Assembly (NCBI GenBank): GCA_014084085.1
Contig: NPFB01000141.1
Location: forward strand, 1 to 31,340
Direction of reading: 5' to 3'
DNA length: 31,340 nucleotides
DNA from: Hondaea fermentalgiana
Taxonomy: Eukaryota; Sar; Bigyra; Thraustochytrida; Thraustochytriidae
Under the pieces are notes generated by a model. That model was not told where the DNA came from. It did no database searches and saw only the letters and a list, made by a program, of their open reading frames with translations. This document shows positions 9,475 to 18,575 of the stretch, in pieces. The position numbers and the translations under genes were made by a program. Numbering within the stretch: the first letter of the stretch is position 1; every line of letters begins with the position of its first letter.

Positions 9475-9536
9475 CATCGGCATCGGCATCATCGGCATCA
9501 TCGGCATCGGCATCGACATCGGCATCAGCAACATCA
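9475..9536. repeat. GGCATC hexanucleotide repeat
   Basis: About ten degenerate GGCATC/ATC units in tandem, followed by a GATGGTGATG-type run to about 9582. Confidence 0.8.
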
Positions 9537-9772
9537 CGAGCGAAGAAGGTGATGGTGATGGTGATGATGGTGATGATGATGTCGATCTTTTCGGGGAGGA
9601 GGAGAGGACGCCGAAGAAGAAGGAGCTTGGCCGGAGAAGCGCTGAGATGATCACAAGACAGACGCCCGTCGTGCAGGAAAGGAAGCATGGCCGAGGCCGA
9701 GGCCGAGGCACCTGTCAGCTGCTGATACATCGATGTATGGATCGATGGATGAATGAAGAAGTCGGCGAGTCT

Positions 9773-9809
<37 letters not shown>

Positions 9810-9831
9810 TGCAGCAGCTGCAGCAGCAGCA
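9773..9831. repeat. (CAG)n trinucleotide repeat
   Basis: A pure CAG run covers 9773-9809, then CAG/CTG interruptions extend to about 9831. It lies outside any supported coding sequence, unlike the CAG run in the PX-PDZ gene. Confidence 0.85.
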
Positions 9832-9977
9832 CACCAGCCTCCTCGCGGACGCGCTGAGCGCCGGCGATGAGAGAAATGCGACGACGCGCGGGAAGTTGGG
9901 TGGCTGCAGGTAGCTTGTTGCTGCAGCTGCCACCTGCCGCCGGCCATGGTGCCTGTGGCGACTGACGTTCATCCACC

Positions 9978-10456
9978 ATGGCCGTCGCGGAGAGTCAGCA
10001 ACGCGTGAGTCGTCGTTGATTCCTGTGAGAGAAAAGAAGAAGAAGAAGAAGAATGCACGGTTTCTCGCGTATCTGTCAGTCAGCACATGCAGCGCAGCCT
10101 GAAAAGCGCGAGAGCTGAACGGCGCGGGGGAGGGGACCCGGCGCAGACGGCGTGGAGAAGAAGAAGAAGATGTAGAAGAAGTAGATGAAGTAGATGAAGT
10201 AGAACAAGAGGACGAGTGCAATGATGGTGGTTAATGAGATCGATGGTGCAATGATGGTGGTCAATGGAATGGATGGAATCGATGGGATTGATGGGACGGG
10301 GCGAAGAGAGTGGTGCATGGATAACTTCGCCAGATGCGATTGCTGGCGGTTGAGGCGGAGCTACGTGGCAGCGAAGAGCTGGCCAAAGCTGTGCTAGCTG
10401 CAGATTGGCTCTTCCGAAACGAGGAGAAAAGTGGAAGAATTTACAGAGAAAGTTGA
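9978..10456 (+). CDS. Candidate two-exon microprotein gene, 49 residues
   Basis: This is a gene model inferred from signals only. Exon 1 (9978-10004) starts in a textbook context, CCACCATGG, and encodes MAVAESQQR before a perfect donor, GTGAGT, in phase 0. Exon 2 (10334-10456) follows the acceptor ACTTCGCCAG, also in phase 0, and encodes MRLLAVEAEL and a further 30 residues ending RIYRES, then TGA. The intron would be 329 nt, close to the 322-nt first intron of OPA3. Codon positions in exon 2 look strongly coding (purine-first, GC-ending). The product would be an amphipathic helix with no Cys, signal peptide or membrane segment. I do not recognise it. More exons may exist inside the intron, or exon 2 alone may be a 40-residue ORF starting at its own ATG. 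Confidence 0.4.
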
Positions 10457-10563
10457 CATCGTCTTGTCTGGCTCGATCTGAGCAGCGACAGGCGTTGGCC
10501 GTGTATGTAGCACTCGATGTGGCTTCGACAACGTTCATGAGTCAAACTTCCTTAGCCTTGTCT

Positions 10564-10611
10564 GTTCGTTTGTTTGTTCGTTCGTTCGTTCGTTCGTTCG
10601 TTCGTTCGTTC
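10564..10611. repeat. (GTTC)n tetranucleotide repeat
   Basis: A near-perfect GTTC/TTCG run with early TTTG variants. It lies about 110 bp past the candidate microprotein gene. Confidence 0.85.
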
Positions 10612-12020
10612 ACCCTGAAGGCTATCGTAGGCGCGCGTCATGTACGTACTACTGTGGCCTGATCTATAGCGCCACTTCTGTCAGTTGCGCCCTTATTGCT
10701 ACTGTATTCCCTGCCAATATCGTGTACGCTGAACAGAGTTTTCCTTTCGAAGACGCAGGACAGCACGATTACAAGTCACTGAAACGGCCAGTTGAAGATG
10801 TGCTTTTTCGCCAAAGTGATGGCACCGCAAAGCTTTCTGAGACGCTCATTCATTCCCCCGCAACAACTCGAATGTGGACATACACGAATGGGAGCATGTA
10901 AAACTTCGGCAAACAGATCCTTTCCGTGCGAGCCAATTAACATTGCTTAGCAATAGTTTCCCAGCCCGACAGATCAAGCATGCATACACAAGATCCAACC
11001 GCCCCAAGGATCTTCTTCTTCTTCTTCCTCCTCCTCTTCTTCATTTTACTTCTTGTTCTTGTCATAGAACACCAACCAACACTTCTTCCCTCCAAGCTCT
11101 ATCATTCTCCTCCTCTTACGTGTTTAATTTTTTTTGAGTGCCCATTCGGGGGCCTTCCCGCGTCATTCCGGGGAGGAAAAGTCCTCGCGAATCTGTCTTT
11201 CCTCCCGCCCCCTGTCCGCCTCTCTCCACTGCGAGCCCCCTCTGACGCCCGCCGCTCCCGCTGCGCTCTCCAGAGGCAGTGACGCTTGGAGGAGCCAAGA
11301 TACAGCTGTGGGATTCCCCATGCTTTCCGCGCGTGTCAACCTTGCACCGTCATCGGTATCGTCACTGAGCATCAGGAGGGTGAACTGTGGCAGAGGACAA
11401 GGCGGCGGCGCACCCCGAGGCAGTTCTGCGTCTTGAGCTCTGCGACCCTTGCGCTCTCCCGCACTCGGCCCCATTTTCAAATCCTTGTCCTTCTTTTCCC
11501 TTCCTTTTCCCCATCTTCTGCTCCTTCTCCTCCTTCTTCTCCTCCTTCTTCTTCTTCTTCTGCTGCTGCTGCTTCTGCGTCTTTGAGGCCGCCGCAGACC
11601 GCCTTCGCTCGCCGCGCTCGCCGCGCTCGCCGCCCGCTTGCTCGCGCGCTTGCTCGCCCGCGCCGCTCGCTCGCGCCGCTTGCTCGCGCCGCAGCCGCCT
11701 CCGCGCGGCCCCGCGCCGGCGCGCCCGCGAGGGCCGAGCGCGAAGAAACGAGCCCGGCGTGGTCGCGGAAAGCTCCTCGCTGCCCGTCGACCCGCGCGAA
11801 CGTGCAGCAAAGGAAGCTGCTGGACGTCGCCGCCGCCGCGGGAGACGCGAGCAAGCACTCGCGTGCGCACGCGAGCTAAAGAGCTCGCAGCCGCGACTTC
11901 GTCTTCTTCGTCGTCTTCTTCTGGAGAGTAATAGCGCGAAAAGCGGCGACGGGGTTACCGGGACTTTGGCGACGACCACCTGGGGGCCTCGGATTTCGGA
12001 GAACGACGACTTCGTCGTTG

Positions 12021-12089
12021 CAAGCAAGCAGGAAAGCAAGCAGATAAGCAAGCAGGAAAGCAAGCAAGCAGGAAAGCAAGCAGGCAAGG
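12021..12089. repeat. AGCAAGCAGGAA tandem repeat
   Basis: Direct repeats of AGCAAGCAGGAA-like units lie 80-150 bp upstream of the ATG at 12171. Degenerate AAGCAAGGAAGT copies continue to about 12150. This is the probable 5' leader of the downstream gene. Confidence 0.8.
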
Positions 12090-12170
12090 GAGAGAGTGCT
12101 TCTGCGGCTTTTCATTCGCTTAAAGCAAGGAAGTAAGCAAGGAAGCAAGTAAAAACATTGTACATCCATC

Positions 12171-12468
12171 ATGCAGCATCTCGAGGAAGACGACCAGCTC
12201 GAGGGCCGGTCTTCTGCTGGTCCGCGCGATGAAGAAGGCTGGGTCAGTGTTGGCGATCGACCCGCCTCGTTCAAGACCTCGTCTACACCTGCGAACCTGA
12301 TTGGTTCGACTTTTGCCTCTGCCGCGACTGACAGCGGCAGTGACGAGAGCAACGCCCAGAGCACCCACGTGGCCGACCTTGACGAAGAAGAGGTCAACTT
12401 GCCTGGCATGGCCGAATACGCAGGCAGCGTGGTCTTAGAGGAACATCTTCGTCGCCCTGACCGAAATC

Positions 12469-12499
<31 letters not shown>

Positions 12500-14156
12500 T
12501 GACGACGACGACGACGATGACGACGACGTAGAGGAGGATGACGACGAAGATCTTCCCGATGGCGAAACTAGCGATATCTATGCTGGCAGCGAGGAAGGGG
12601 ACAGCCACGAGGATTTCGACCTGGACTCCAGCAGCGATAGCGACGCGGATGGCGAGAATGTTGCCACCAATGACGGGGTGACTCGCCATCGTGCCGCGCA
12701 CATGAAGTCAAACCATGTACAGGCACCACGCTTTCGGTCGTACGCTGTGCACCTCGTGGGCGGCAAGTCTCCGGACCGTATCGAAAGCTTTCGTACCAAG
12801 GTTCTTCAGGCTCTCGATCAGTACGAGGTGACCTGGCGCACCCCGCTTGTTGCCCGACAAGTTCATGTGTACGCAAACCCAGGGGCAGAACCCACTGCTC
12901 TGGAAACGCCCAAGGATGATGACGACAAGACTGGTACGGGACACCAAGAACAAGAAGAAGACGATCAAGAAGGAGAAGAAGACAATGACGACATTATGAA
13001 CGAGGAGGACAATGCCGAAGAGGCCCATCGCGGGAGGAGTGGCGGTCTCAAGGCAGTCCTCAAGTTCTATGACGGCGTCACCTGCTGCGAGAGCTCCGAG
13101 CGCTATCGCTTCGACATGGCCATTCTTGTACACACTTGTCCCGAGGAAGCTGACGTGGCATCGACTCATTCACTCGACCAGGTCCATGAGCGCAATGCGT
13201 CTGTGGTCAAGCCCGACCGTATCGCACCTGGCTGGGCTAGGGCTGTCATGGTGCTTCCCACGGGAGGCGGGCTTGTCCAAAAAGAGGCTCTGTCCGAGGA
13301 TGAGGCAGCCAATTTGGTTGCCCAAAAGCTCCTCATGGCCGTCGAAATGGATTGCGCAACTGTCGTCTGGACAGGGACCGCTGATGCGCCAAAGCACAAA
13401 ACGACACCTCTGGATGTTGCCACCTACACGATCTACTTGGCGGCTGTGCTCATGTGCGGGCTCGTGACTCTCGCCAGCAGCCCAGCGCTGGGCTTTGTGA
13501 CGCTCTTGGCACTTTTCGTATTTCGCACGCAAGTCAAGACCTTTGGAGCGTTCCGAAAGCTCTGTTTTTTCGTTTTGGGTCTTCTTCTTGCCGTGTTACT
13601 CGCGCAATGGCATAGCGGCAGACTCTTCGCGCCTCTCCAGAGGTTCCAGGCGCAGGACGACGAGGCGGCGGCATCCTTGCTGCTGCCTCTGCAGACCTCG
13701 CTAGAGCCTGGCACTTTCTTTCGTTTCGCACTTGGCGAGCGGGAAGAGTGCGACGTGCAGAGCGCGGTGGCCTCCGCGCTGCAGCAGCAGCGTGCAGACC
13801 TCAATCACTTGTTGCGGTTCTCGCGCGATGGAAGTCGCCCCGTGCTTACGAAAGATCAGCGTACAAACTTGCCGTTCAGCTTTCTCGCCTGGGAGCACCA
13901 GTGGCACGTGCATGAGCTTGAGCTCATCAGCCAAAACAGCGATTTCCGCAACGAGATCTTTCACCTGCGCAATTACCTCCTAGAGTCATTGCACCGCTGT
14001 GGCTGGTGGTGCGAAGACACCAAGCAGCACATGGGCGAAAATCAGGGCTGGTGGTTCCAGGAAGATCTTGACGCGCCTTCGTTCCATGGTTTCAAAGACC
14101 TTGACGTGCCGTCTTCTGGTCATGGAGCCGAAGATCCGTCGTCCAGACCTCTCTGA
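12171..14156 (+). CDS. Acidic, poly-Asp membrane protein of unknown function, 661 residues
   Basis: I do not recognise this protein. The ATG at 12171 opens an acidic, probably disordered N-terminal region that includes 19 consecutive Asp residues (101-119, coded by GAC/GAT) and a second acidic tract at 248-286. A folded-looking part spans about 187-235 and 290-405. Three hydrophobic segments follow at about 418-436, 437-452 and 463-480, consistent with a hairpin plus a third pass. The C-terminal domain (about 490-645) is soluble and rich in Trp and His, with conserved-looking blocks such as LAWEHQWHVHELELI and CGWWCED. The gene is intronless. The nearest downstream gene is convergent. Coding status is secure from length, codon use and domain alternation. 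The function is unknown. Confidence 0.82.
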
Positions 14157-14392
14157 GCATATAAGCGCAAGGCGCAGATCCCTTTCGACCCGCGCTCCGG
14201 GGGTTTGTTTGTCCAAGTCGGGTGAATTTTCTTTCTCTCTGATGTATAGAAAACGTGCTATACCAGACGCTTCCTATCGAGCTTGTTTGCGCGCGAGTTC
14301 CTTTCTTGCTCTTGCTGCTTCTTGTCTGCTTGTCTCATAGGGTTAGTGAAAGAGTGTGTGGGGATGCGCATCGATTGTAGAGGGGATTGTAA

Positions 14393-15256
14393 TTACAGGG
14401 GATTCGTACTCCCGGATTCGCTGGTGCTGGTGCTGCTGCCGCTCGCTGCAGCTTCTTGCGCCAGCATCTGCAGCAAAGCGTCAATGCTGCTGTCAATGTA
14501 GGCGATGAGGTCGGGCATGACAAAAGCCGCAAATTGGGCCTCAACGGCCTGCTGAAGCGCGGCAAGATCCTGGCTCTTTTGGCGACAGGCACTCTGCTCA
14601 AATGGTGTCGCGTCTGGAATACTGCATGCCCACGGTGTCTTGATCACGTAGCTTGTCTTGCAGAACTCCTCCTTTTCAGATGCGACAACTGCGGTGATAT
14701 TTAGCTCTGACTCACGTGGACAGCGAAAGGTCACCGTGGCAGATGTTTTCTCTTCTCCCGCGCAGACATCGCCATGACTGAAAATCATTGTTGCCGGAGC
14801 AACCAAGTCCTCAAAAGCACCCACAAAGTCGACCTGATCAGAAGCATAACGTGCGTTTTTGCGCGTGATATTCCTGTGCATTGCGTCGTTAGTCTAGGCT
14901 CTTGCAACTTGCCAATCGCTCGAAAGAAAAACGTACTGAAATGGGCAGATGCGCGAGGTTTGGTGTGCGTAAATCTCCTCGTAGTCCCAGCATGTCCCGT
15001 TGAGCTTGGCGAGGTCAAGCTGCAGCTCCTGCGCAGCGAGCGGCCGCGGGGTCGCTCGCTTGCTCTTTGTTGTTGCATCGGGTACAGAAATGTGCTGTTT
15101 CCATCCGGGTGCTGCCGCGAGATCTGTCAGCAAAACGTCTGCCATCACCACTGTTTCAGGCGCTCTCGCCCTTTTGCTCACGCTCGCCCCCTCGCCGTCA
15201 GCGCGAGCGCAAAGGGCACTCGCAAAAAGCAGCACAATTAGAAGCGCCATCTTCAT
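14393..15256 (-). CDS. Secreted/ER-lumen MRH-domain protein, one 63-nt intron
   Basis: Exon 1 is 14937-15256 and exon 2 is 14393-14873. The intron (14874-14936) has donor GTACGT, branch-like CTAAC and acceptor TGCACAG. Splicing joins CPFQ to NITR and restores a 266-residue protein. I chose the ATG at 15256 because it opens a signal peptide (MKMALLIVLLFASALCARA), although the frame is open for 41 residues more. Residues 84-190 match a mannose-6-phosphate receptor homology (MRH) domain as in glucosidase II beta, OS-9 and GNPTG. Six Cys (89, 104, 144, 158, 178, 190) are spaced as in the family, within LNGTCWDY, CPFQN and TPWAC. Of the usual sugar-binding Gln/Arg/Glu/Tyr set, Gln107 is present and a Glu candidate precedes Cys178, but the Arg position is Thr150 and the Tyr position is Thr180. 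A helical C-terminus ends in a Ser/Thr-rich tail. There is no HDEL-type signal. Confidence 0.8.
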
Positions 15257-15903
15257 CGTCGCCGTCGCTGCAGAAGACGCCGCGACTGCAGCTGCTGTTG
15301 CTGCTGCTGATGATGACGATGACAATGTTGGAGCAGCAGGAAGACGTTCTTTCACCCGCGTGCGAGGCTGCAGGCCCATCGTGCTCTCGCGCGTGGGCGC
15401 CGACCTATCCGCGTTTTGTTGGGTCTAACCACCTTTTTCGTTCAAAGTTTCTTTCTTCTTCTTCTTTTCCTCTCTTTGCGCCGCTTTGCGCGGGTCATAA
15501 GTATGCGCGATGTGGCGCCAGCGAAAATCACGATGCCGATGAGCCCCAAGTCATCACAACATCCCTCAGAGAAAAGGCGTGCTTGTATGTAGTATACAGG
15601 ACGCATCTGCCGCCCTTTTGCGTCGGCGCCGTGGACGTACGAGGCGGTGCGAAGATACCGCTCTTGCCTTTCCTCTTGCCTTGACTTTTGTGATTGCCAA
15701 GATGTCCACGAGGTGAAGCGAGTCCCAACTTGGCTTCGGCTGTCAGACCCGCAACCCGACGCGACTCGAAGCGCAACGAACGCGACGGCAGAAGCAAGCA
15801 GCGAGGTGCGAGCCCTTCTGTCCCCTTTCGGCTTCTCGAGTCTTCTTTTTGCGCGCGCACAGGTCGACGTTGAAGTCAAGCACGGAGCAAAAAGGCGCCC
15901 ACG
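15257..15903. promoter_or_regulatory. Shared divergent promoter region, MRH gene and PCD gene
   Basis: The 647 bp between two divergent start codons must hold both promoters. It has CAG/CTG-rich sequence next to the MRH start (15270-15310), a TTCTTC pyrimidine stretch (15450-15470) and no TATA box that I would defend. Long frames on the minus strand here are antisense shadows with no family resemblance. Confidence 0.5.
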
Positions 15904-16453
15904 ATGGCCTCCACGCTCACGAAGCTGACCGCGGGACGCGCTCTGTCGCGGGCAGGCTTTGCGGCTGGCGTACGGGGTTTTGCGACGCAGCGCCTCGCCA
16001 AGGAGGACGTGGAGAAGGCACTCAAGTCGGATAAAATGCAAGGATGGCAATTTGAGGCCGAAAAGGATGGCGCCGCCGATGCCATCACAAAGACATTCGA
16101 GTTCAAGGACTTCACCGAGGCCTTTGGCTTCATGTCCCGCTCCGCGCTGATCGCAGAGAAGATGGATCACCATCCAGAGTGGTTCAATGTCTACAACCGT
16201 GTAGAAGTACGTGGACTCGAATCGCCTCGACTTGTATGAAAGAAAATTGACTAACGCTCTGGCCACAACAGGTACGTCTTACCACTCACGACGCGAGTGG
16301 GCTCACGAAAAAGGTAAGTCCTGGCGCAACGCGTGTCTGTCTACAGCGATGAAGCAAATTTTCAAGCCAAGCAAGCTTACTCATCGTTCCCGCATGCGAA
16401 TACGAACGCAGGATACCAAGCTGGCGACCAAGATGAATGAGTTTGCCAAGTAA
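15904..16453 (+). CDS. Pterin-4a-carbinolamine dehydratase, mitochondrial, two introns
   Basis: Exons are 15904-16206, 16272-16313 (42 nt) and 16412-16453. The introns are 65 nt (GTACGT, branch CTAAC at 16251, CAACAG) and 98 nt (GTAAGT ... ACGCAG). Splicing gives 128 residues. The family motif is complete: Glu85-x3-His89-His90-Pro91, EWFNVY, His107 in TTHD and Asp116. The enzyme dehydrates 4a-hydroxytetrahydrobiopterin, the product of aromatic amino acid hydroxylases, so that the pterin cofactor can be recycled. An N-terminal extension of about 30 residues (Arg/Ala-rich, no acidic residues, RGFATQR) looks like a mitochondrial presequence. The usual domain is about 100 residues, so length agrees once the presequence is removed. 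Without the splices the frame ends 11 codons after the first donor and loses His107 and Asp116, which supports the intron model. Confidence 0.92.
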
Positions 16454-16501
16454 AACAAGAAGAAAACAACACCCATTCTCATAAAATGATCAATCTCAAA
16501 G

Positions 16502-16507
16502 TTTATT
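16502..16507 (-). terminator. Possible AATAAA polyadenylation signal of OPA3
   Basis: AATAAA on the minus strand, about 155 nt after the OPA3 stop and within the 208-bp convergent gap shared with the dehydratase gene. Its use is inferred by position only. Confidence 0.3.
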
Positions 16508-16661
16508 CGCGACTGCAAAGACCCTATGCACCAGCGTAGCAAATACATGTTTTGGGTGCCTCGTTGGTGCTCTATGCAGTCCCTCCCAGGCGCTATTCTC
16601 CTCATTGAGCTTTGCCGTCAGAGCGTGCTTAACGAGCAGAACGAGTCAAAGACGAGAGGCA

Positions 16662-17625
16662 CTACTGCCACGAGAACCATCTCTTTTGTGCCGCTGCCTC
16701 TTGCTTTTGCCTGATTTCCTCGAGCAACTTTCGTGTAGCGAGACTCTCTTCCTGGAGAACAGCAACTTGACGATCGAGCTGGCCGAGTCGTTCTCCCCAA
16801 ACGCGTTCTTTTTCGGCCCGACGAGCTAATTTGGCTGCCTCCTTGCGTTTGCCTTCACGCCCGCTACGCCAGAGCTCGAGCATAATGCCTCCTGCAGATA
16901 CGCAATACACAAAGAGTTCGCCAAAAAAGTCGGCTCCGCGCGTTACTGCCTCGGCTTCGGGAAGATCTTTGATCTTTGACACCTTGTGACCCATGAGCCG
17001 CACATTCACGCGCGTTACGCTGCACAGCATTGGGTTGAACACTCGAGCGTTAGCTTGTCACCTCATCTTCTTTTCACGGCACTGGCTGGTCTGGTTCCAG
17101 CCCACGCACAAGGAACGTGCCGATTGGTTCCTCTAGGTGTTCACGCCTCCGTAGACTTACGTGCGGTGCCAGATCTGCCCAGTCACCTCGCAGGCGCTGC
17201 GCATGATCGGGTGATCGACGGCCTGCGCAGAATGCCCAGCAAATCAAAGCAGGCCCACCAAAACATGCAGCAAAAAGAAGGAGCAGTCATAACACCCAAA
17301 TTCATGATCCACGATCAATTTTTCATGCCAAACCCGTCGTCAGTCGTCGTCGCTCTTTACTCGCACGCTCCCGGACTCGCTCCACGGCGTCTCGCCCGCT
17401 GTCCTCGCGGGCCTCGGCCCCGAGCTCGTCAGGTCAGGTCAGCTCAGCTCAGCGCCGCGGCGGGCGCCTGAACCTCGAGGCCAAGACCAGATCAGATCAT
17501 CCGCCTCGCCGGCCGCGGCGCGACCCGGGGCCGCGGCAACTCACATAGCTCTTGAGCCTGTTGGCCACGGGCTTGCTCACCGTCCGCACGGCGAGGATCC
17601 CGAACTTGAAGAGCGGCAGCGCCAT
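16662..17625 (-). CDS. OPA3: OPA3-like mitochondrial protein, two introns
   Basis: Exons in transcript order are 17545-17625, 17161-17222 and 16662-17019. Intron 1 is 322 nt (GTGAGT ... CTGCGCAG). Intron 2 is 141 nt (GTAAGT ... GTGCAG, with CTAAC 30 nt before the acceptor). The joined 166-residue protein aligns along its length with OPA3. It starts MALPLFKFGILAVRTVSKPV with NRLKSY at 22-27, the second exon gives a CEVTGQIWHR block (38-47), then RLMGHK (55-60), and a hydrophobic segment, FFGELFVYCVSAGGIMLELW (79-98). The C-terminal coiled coil (about 102-158) is also typical. OPA3 is a mitochondrial membrane protein linked in animals to optic atrophy and organelle shape, and its biochemical role is not settled. 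Start context is GAGGATGGCG. The gene is divergent from COX19 and convergent with the dehydratase. Confidence 0.9.
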
Positions 17626-18045
17626 CCTCGGCGGCGCCGCGATGCGGGTTTGGGCTGCGAGGGCGGGCGCCGCGGAGCCGCACTTGCCGCGCGCCGCGCA
17701 AGTGAAACTCTGGCCGCGCCACAGTGGGCTATGCGGCGGAAGCCCACTTGCGGCGGCGGCGGCGGGCGCGGCCGCAAGAGGGCCGCTCGCGCATAAAGCG
17801 CTTGCGGCGGGCGAAAGGTTCACTTGCGCGGCGGCCGATAGCCCACTTGCGCGCGCGGGCGGGGCAGCGGCGGCGAGCGGCAGAGCAATAACTCCGCGGG
17901 CTTGGCGGCGCTGCTGACGGGGAGCGGCGAGACGCGCGGAGCGCTGGCCGGGGTCGGCCTGCGAGGGGGAGAGAGGGTCGAGGCGCTGCTGCGACAGCGG
18001 CAGCGACAGCGGCAGCAGCGGTAGCGGCGGCAGCGGCAGCGGCTC
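17626..18045. promoter_or_regulatory. Bidirectional OPA3-COX19 promoter with repeated CACTTGCG boxes
   Basis: A GC-rich 420-bp gap between divergent starts. CACTTGC occurs on the plus strand at 17681, 17745, 17821 and 17844, each followed by a CG-rich tail, and on the minus strand as GCGCAAGTG at 17696-17704. A half-like GCGCTTGCGG lies at 17798-17807. GTGGGCTAT (17724-17732) and ATAGCCCAC (17838-17846) form an inverted 9-mer pair, the second fused to a CACTTGCG box. Repetition on both strands between two mitochondrial genes suggests a shared factor-binding site. That is inference. GCGGCAGC repeats follow at 17990-18040, next to the COX19 start. Confidence 0.6.
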
Positions 18046-18575
18046 ATGGCATACTTGGGCGGGGCCGTCCAGGCAGTGCCGCCTGAGAAGGGCTCCTTCC
18101 CGCTCGACCACAAGGCCGAGTGCAAGCAGCCTATGGTAGAGTTCCTTACGTGCCTCAAGGAGAACAAGAACAAGCACCATCTTTGCAAGAACTTGTCCAA
18201 GTCGTACCTCGAGTGCCGCATTCAACGGTGAGTTGTGAACTTTTTCCGAGGCTCGGCCGGGCGCGCTGCAAGGTTGAAGCAGACATCAGGCCAGCAGCAC
18301 CAGCACCAGCAATAGCTGCAACAGTAGACTGACGGAGCGAGCGAGCGAGCGACCGATCAATTGATCGATCATATGACGATGAACGCAACAGAGGTCTTAT
18401 GCAAGAAGAGAACCTTGACGATCTGGGATTCCGATACAACGTAGAAATAGACGATGAAAAACTCGCAAGCCTCGAGGCCGAAAAGAAGGAGCGAAAAGGA
18501 TTTTACGGAGGCCTCTCCGCCGTCAAGTACAAGGCTTCAGCAGGCGCAGAGGCCAGCAACAAGGACAGCGAATGA
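18046..18575 (+). CDS. COX19: COX19, cytochrome c oxidase assembly twin-CX9C protein, one intron
   Basis: Exons are 18046-18227 and 18392-18575. The 164-nt intron has GTGAGT and GCAACAG. Splicing completes an Arg codon and gives 121 residues. The core GSFPLDHKAECKQPMVEF shows the COX19 signature, with twin CX9C motifs at Cys26/Cys36 and Cys47/Cys57. After the splice, CRIQRGLMQEENLDDLGF matches the family's C-terminal block. COX19 acts in the mitochondrial intermembrane space in copper delivery and assembly of complex IV, and such proteins are imported by the Mia40 relay. The tail after residue 80 is charged and somewhat longer than usual. Exon 2 overlaps another open frame in which coding character continues past the TGA (see the next entry). 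Confidence 0.92.

Larger units (their letters stand above)
8936..9977. other. Repeat-rich 5' flank of the flavoprotein gene
   Basis: GC-rich upstream DNA with stacked simple repeats: CTCCT and CGTCGC runs at 8936-9025, GGCATC hexamers and a CAG tract. Reading frames on both strands are artefacts of these repeats. A single CACTTGCGCG element, like those in the OPA3-COX19 promoter, occurs at about 9279-9288. I see no supported gene. Confidence 0.5.
10457..12170. other. Intergenic DNA with pyrimidine tracts, 5' flank of the acidic membrane protein
   Basis: No supportable gene. The stretch contains a GTTC microsatellite, TCTTCT-rich pyrimidine tracts at 11008-11043 and about 11485-11580, a very GC-rich Arg/Ala-coding-like patch (11580-11880) whose frames exist on both strands, and AGCAAGCAGG repeats before the next ATG. 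I found no convincing splice donors on either strand. Confidence 0.45.

Noticed and set aside
11163..11879. Opposed long frames on both strands in the GC-rich patch
   Set aside because: Arg/Ala/Ser-rich translations on both strands, microsatellite content and lack of splice signals point to compositional artefacts.
15442..16266. 274-codon minus-strand frame
   Set aside because: It lies across the dehydratase exon and the divergent promoter in antisense and shows no protein family pattern.
18354..18365. GATCAATTGATC palindrome
   Set aside because: A short palindrome inside the COX19 intron, among GATC/GAGC repeats, and expected by chance at this scale.
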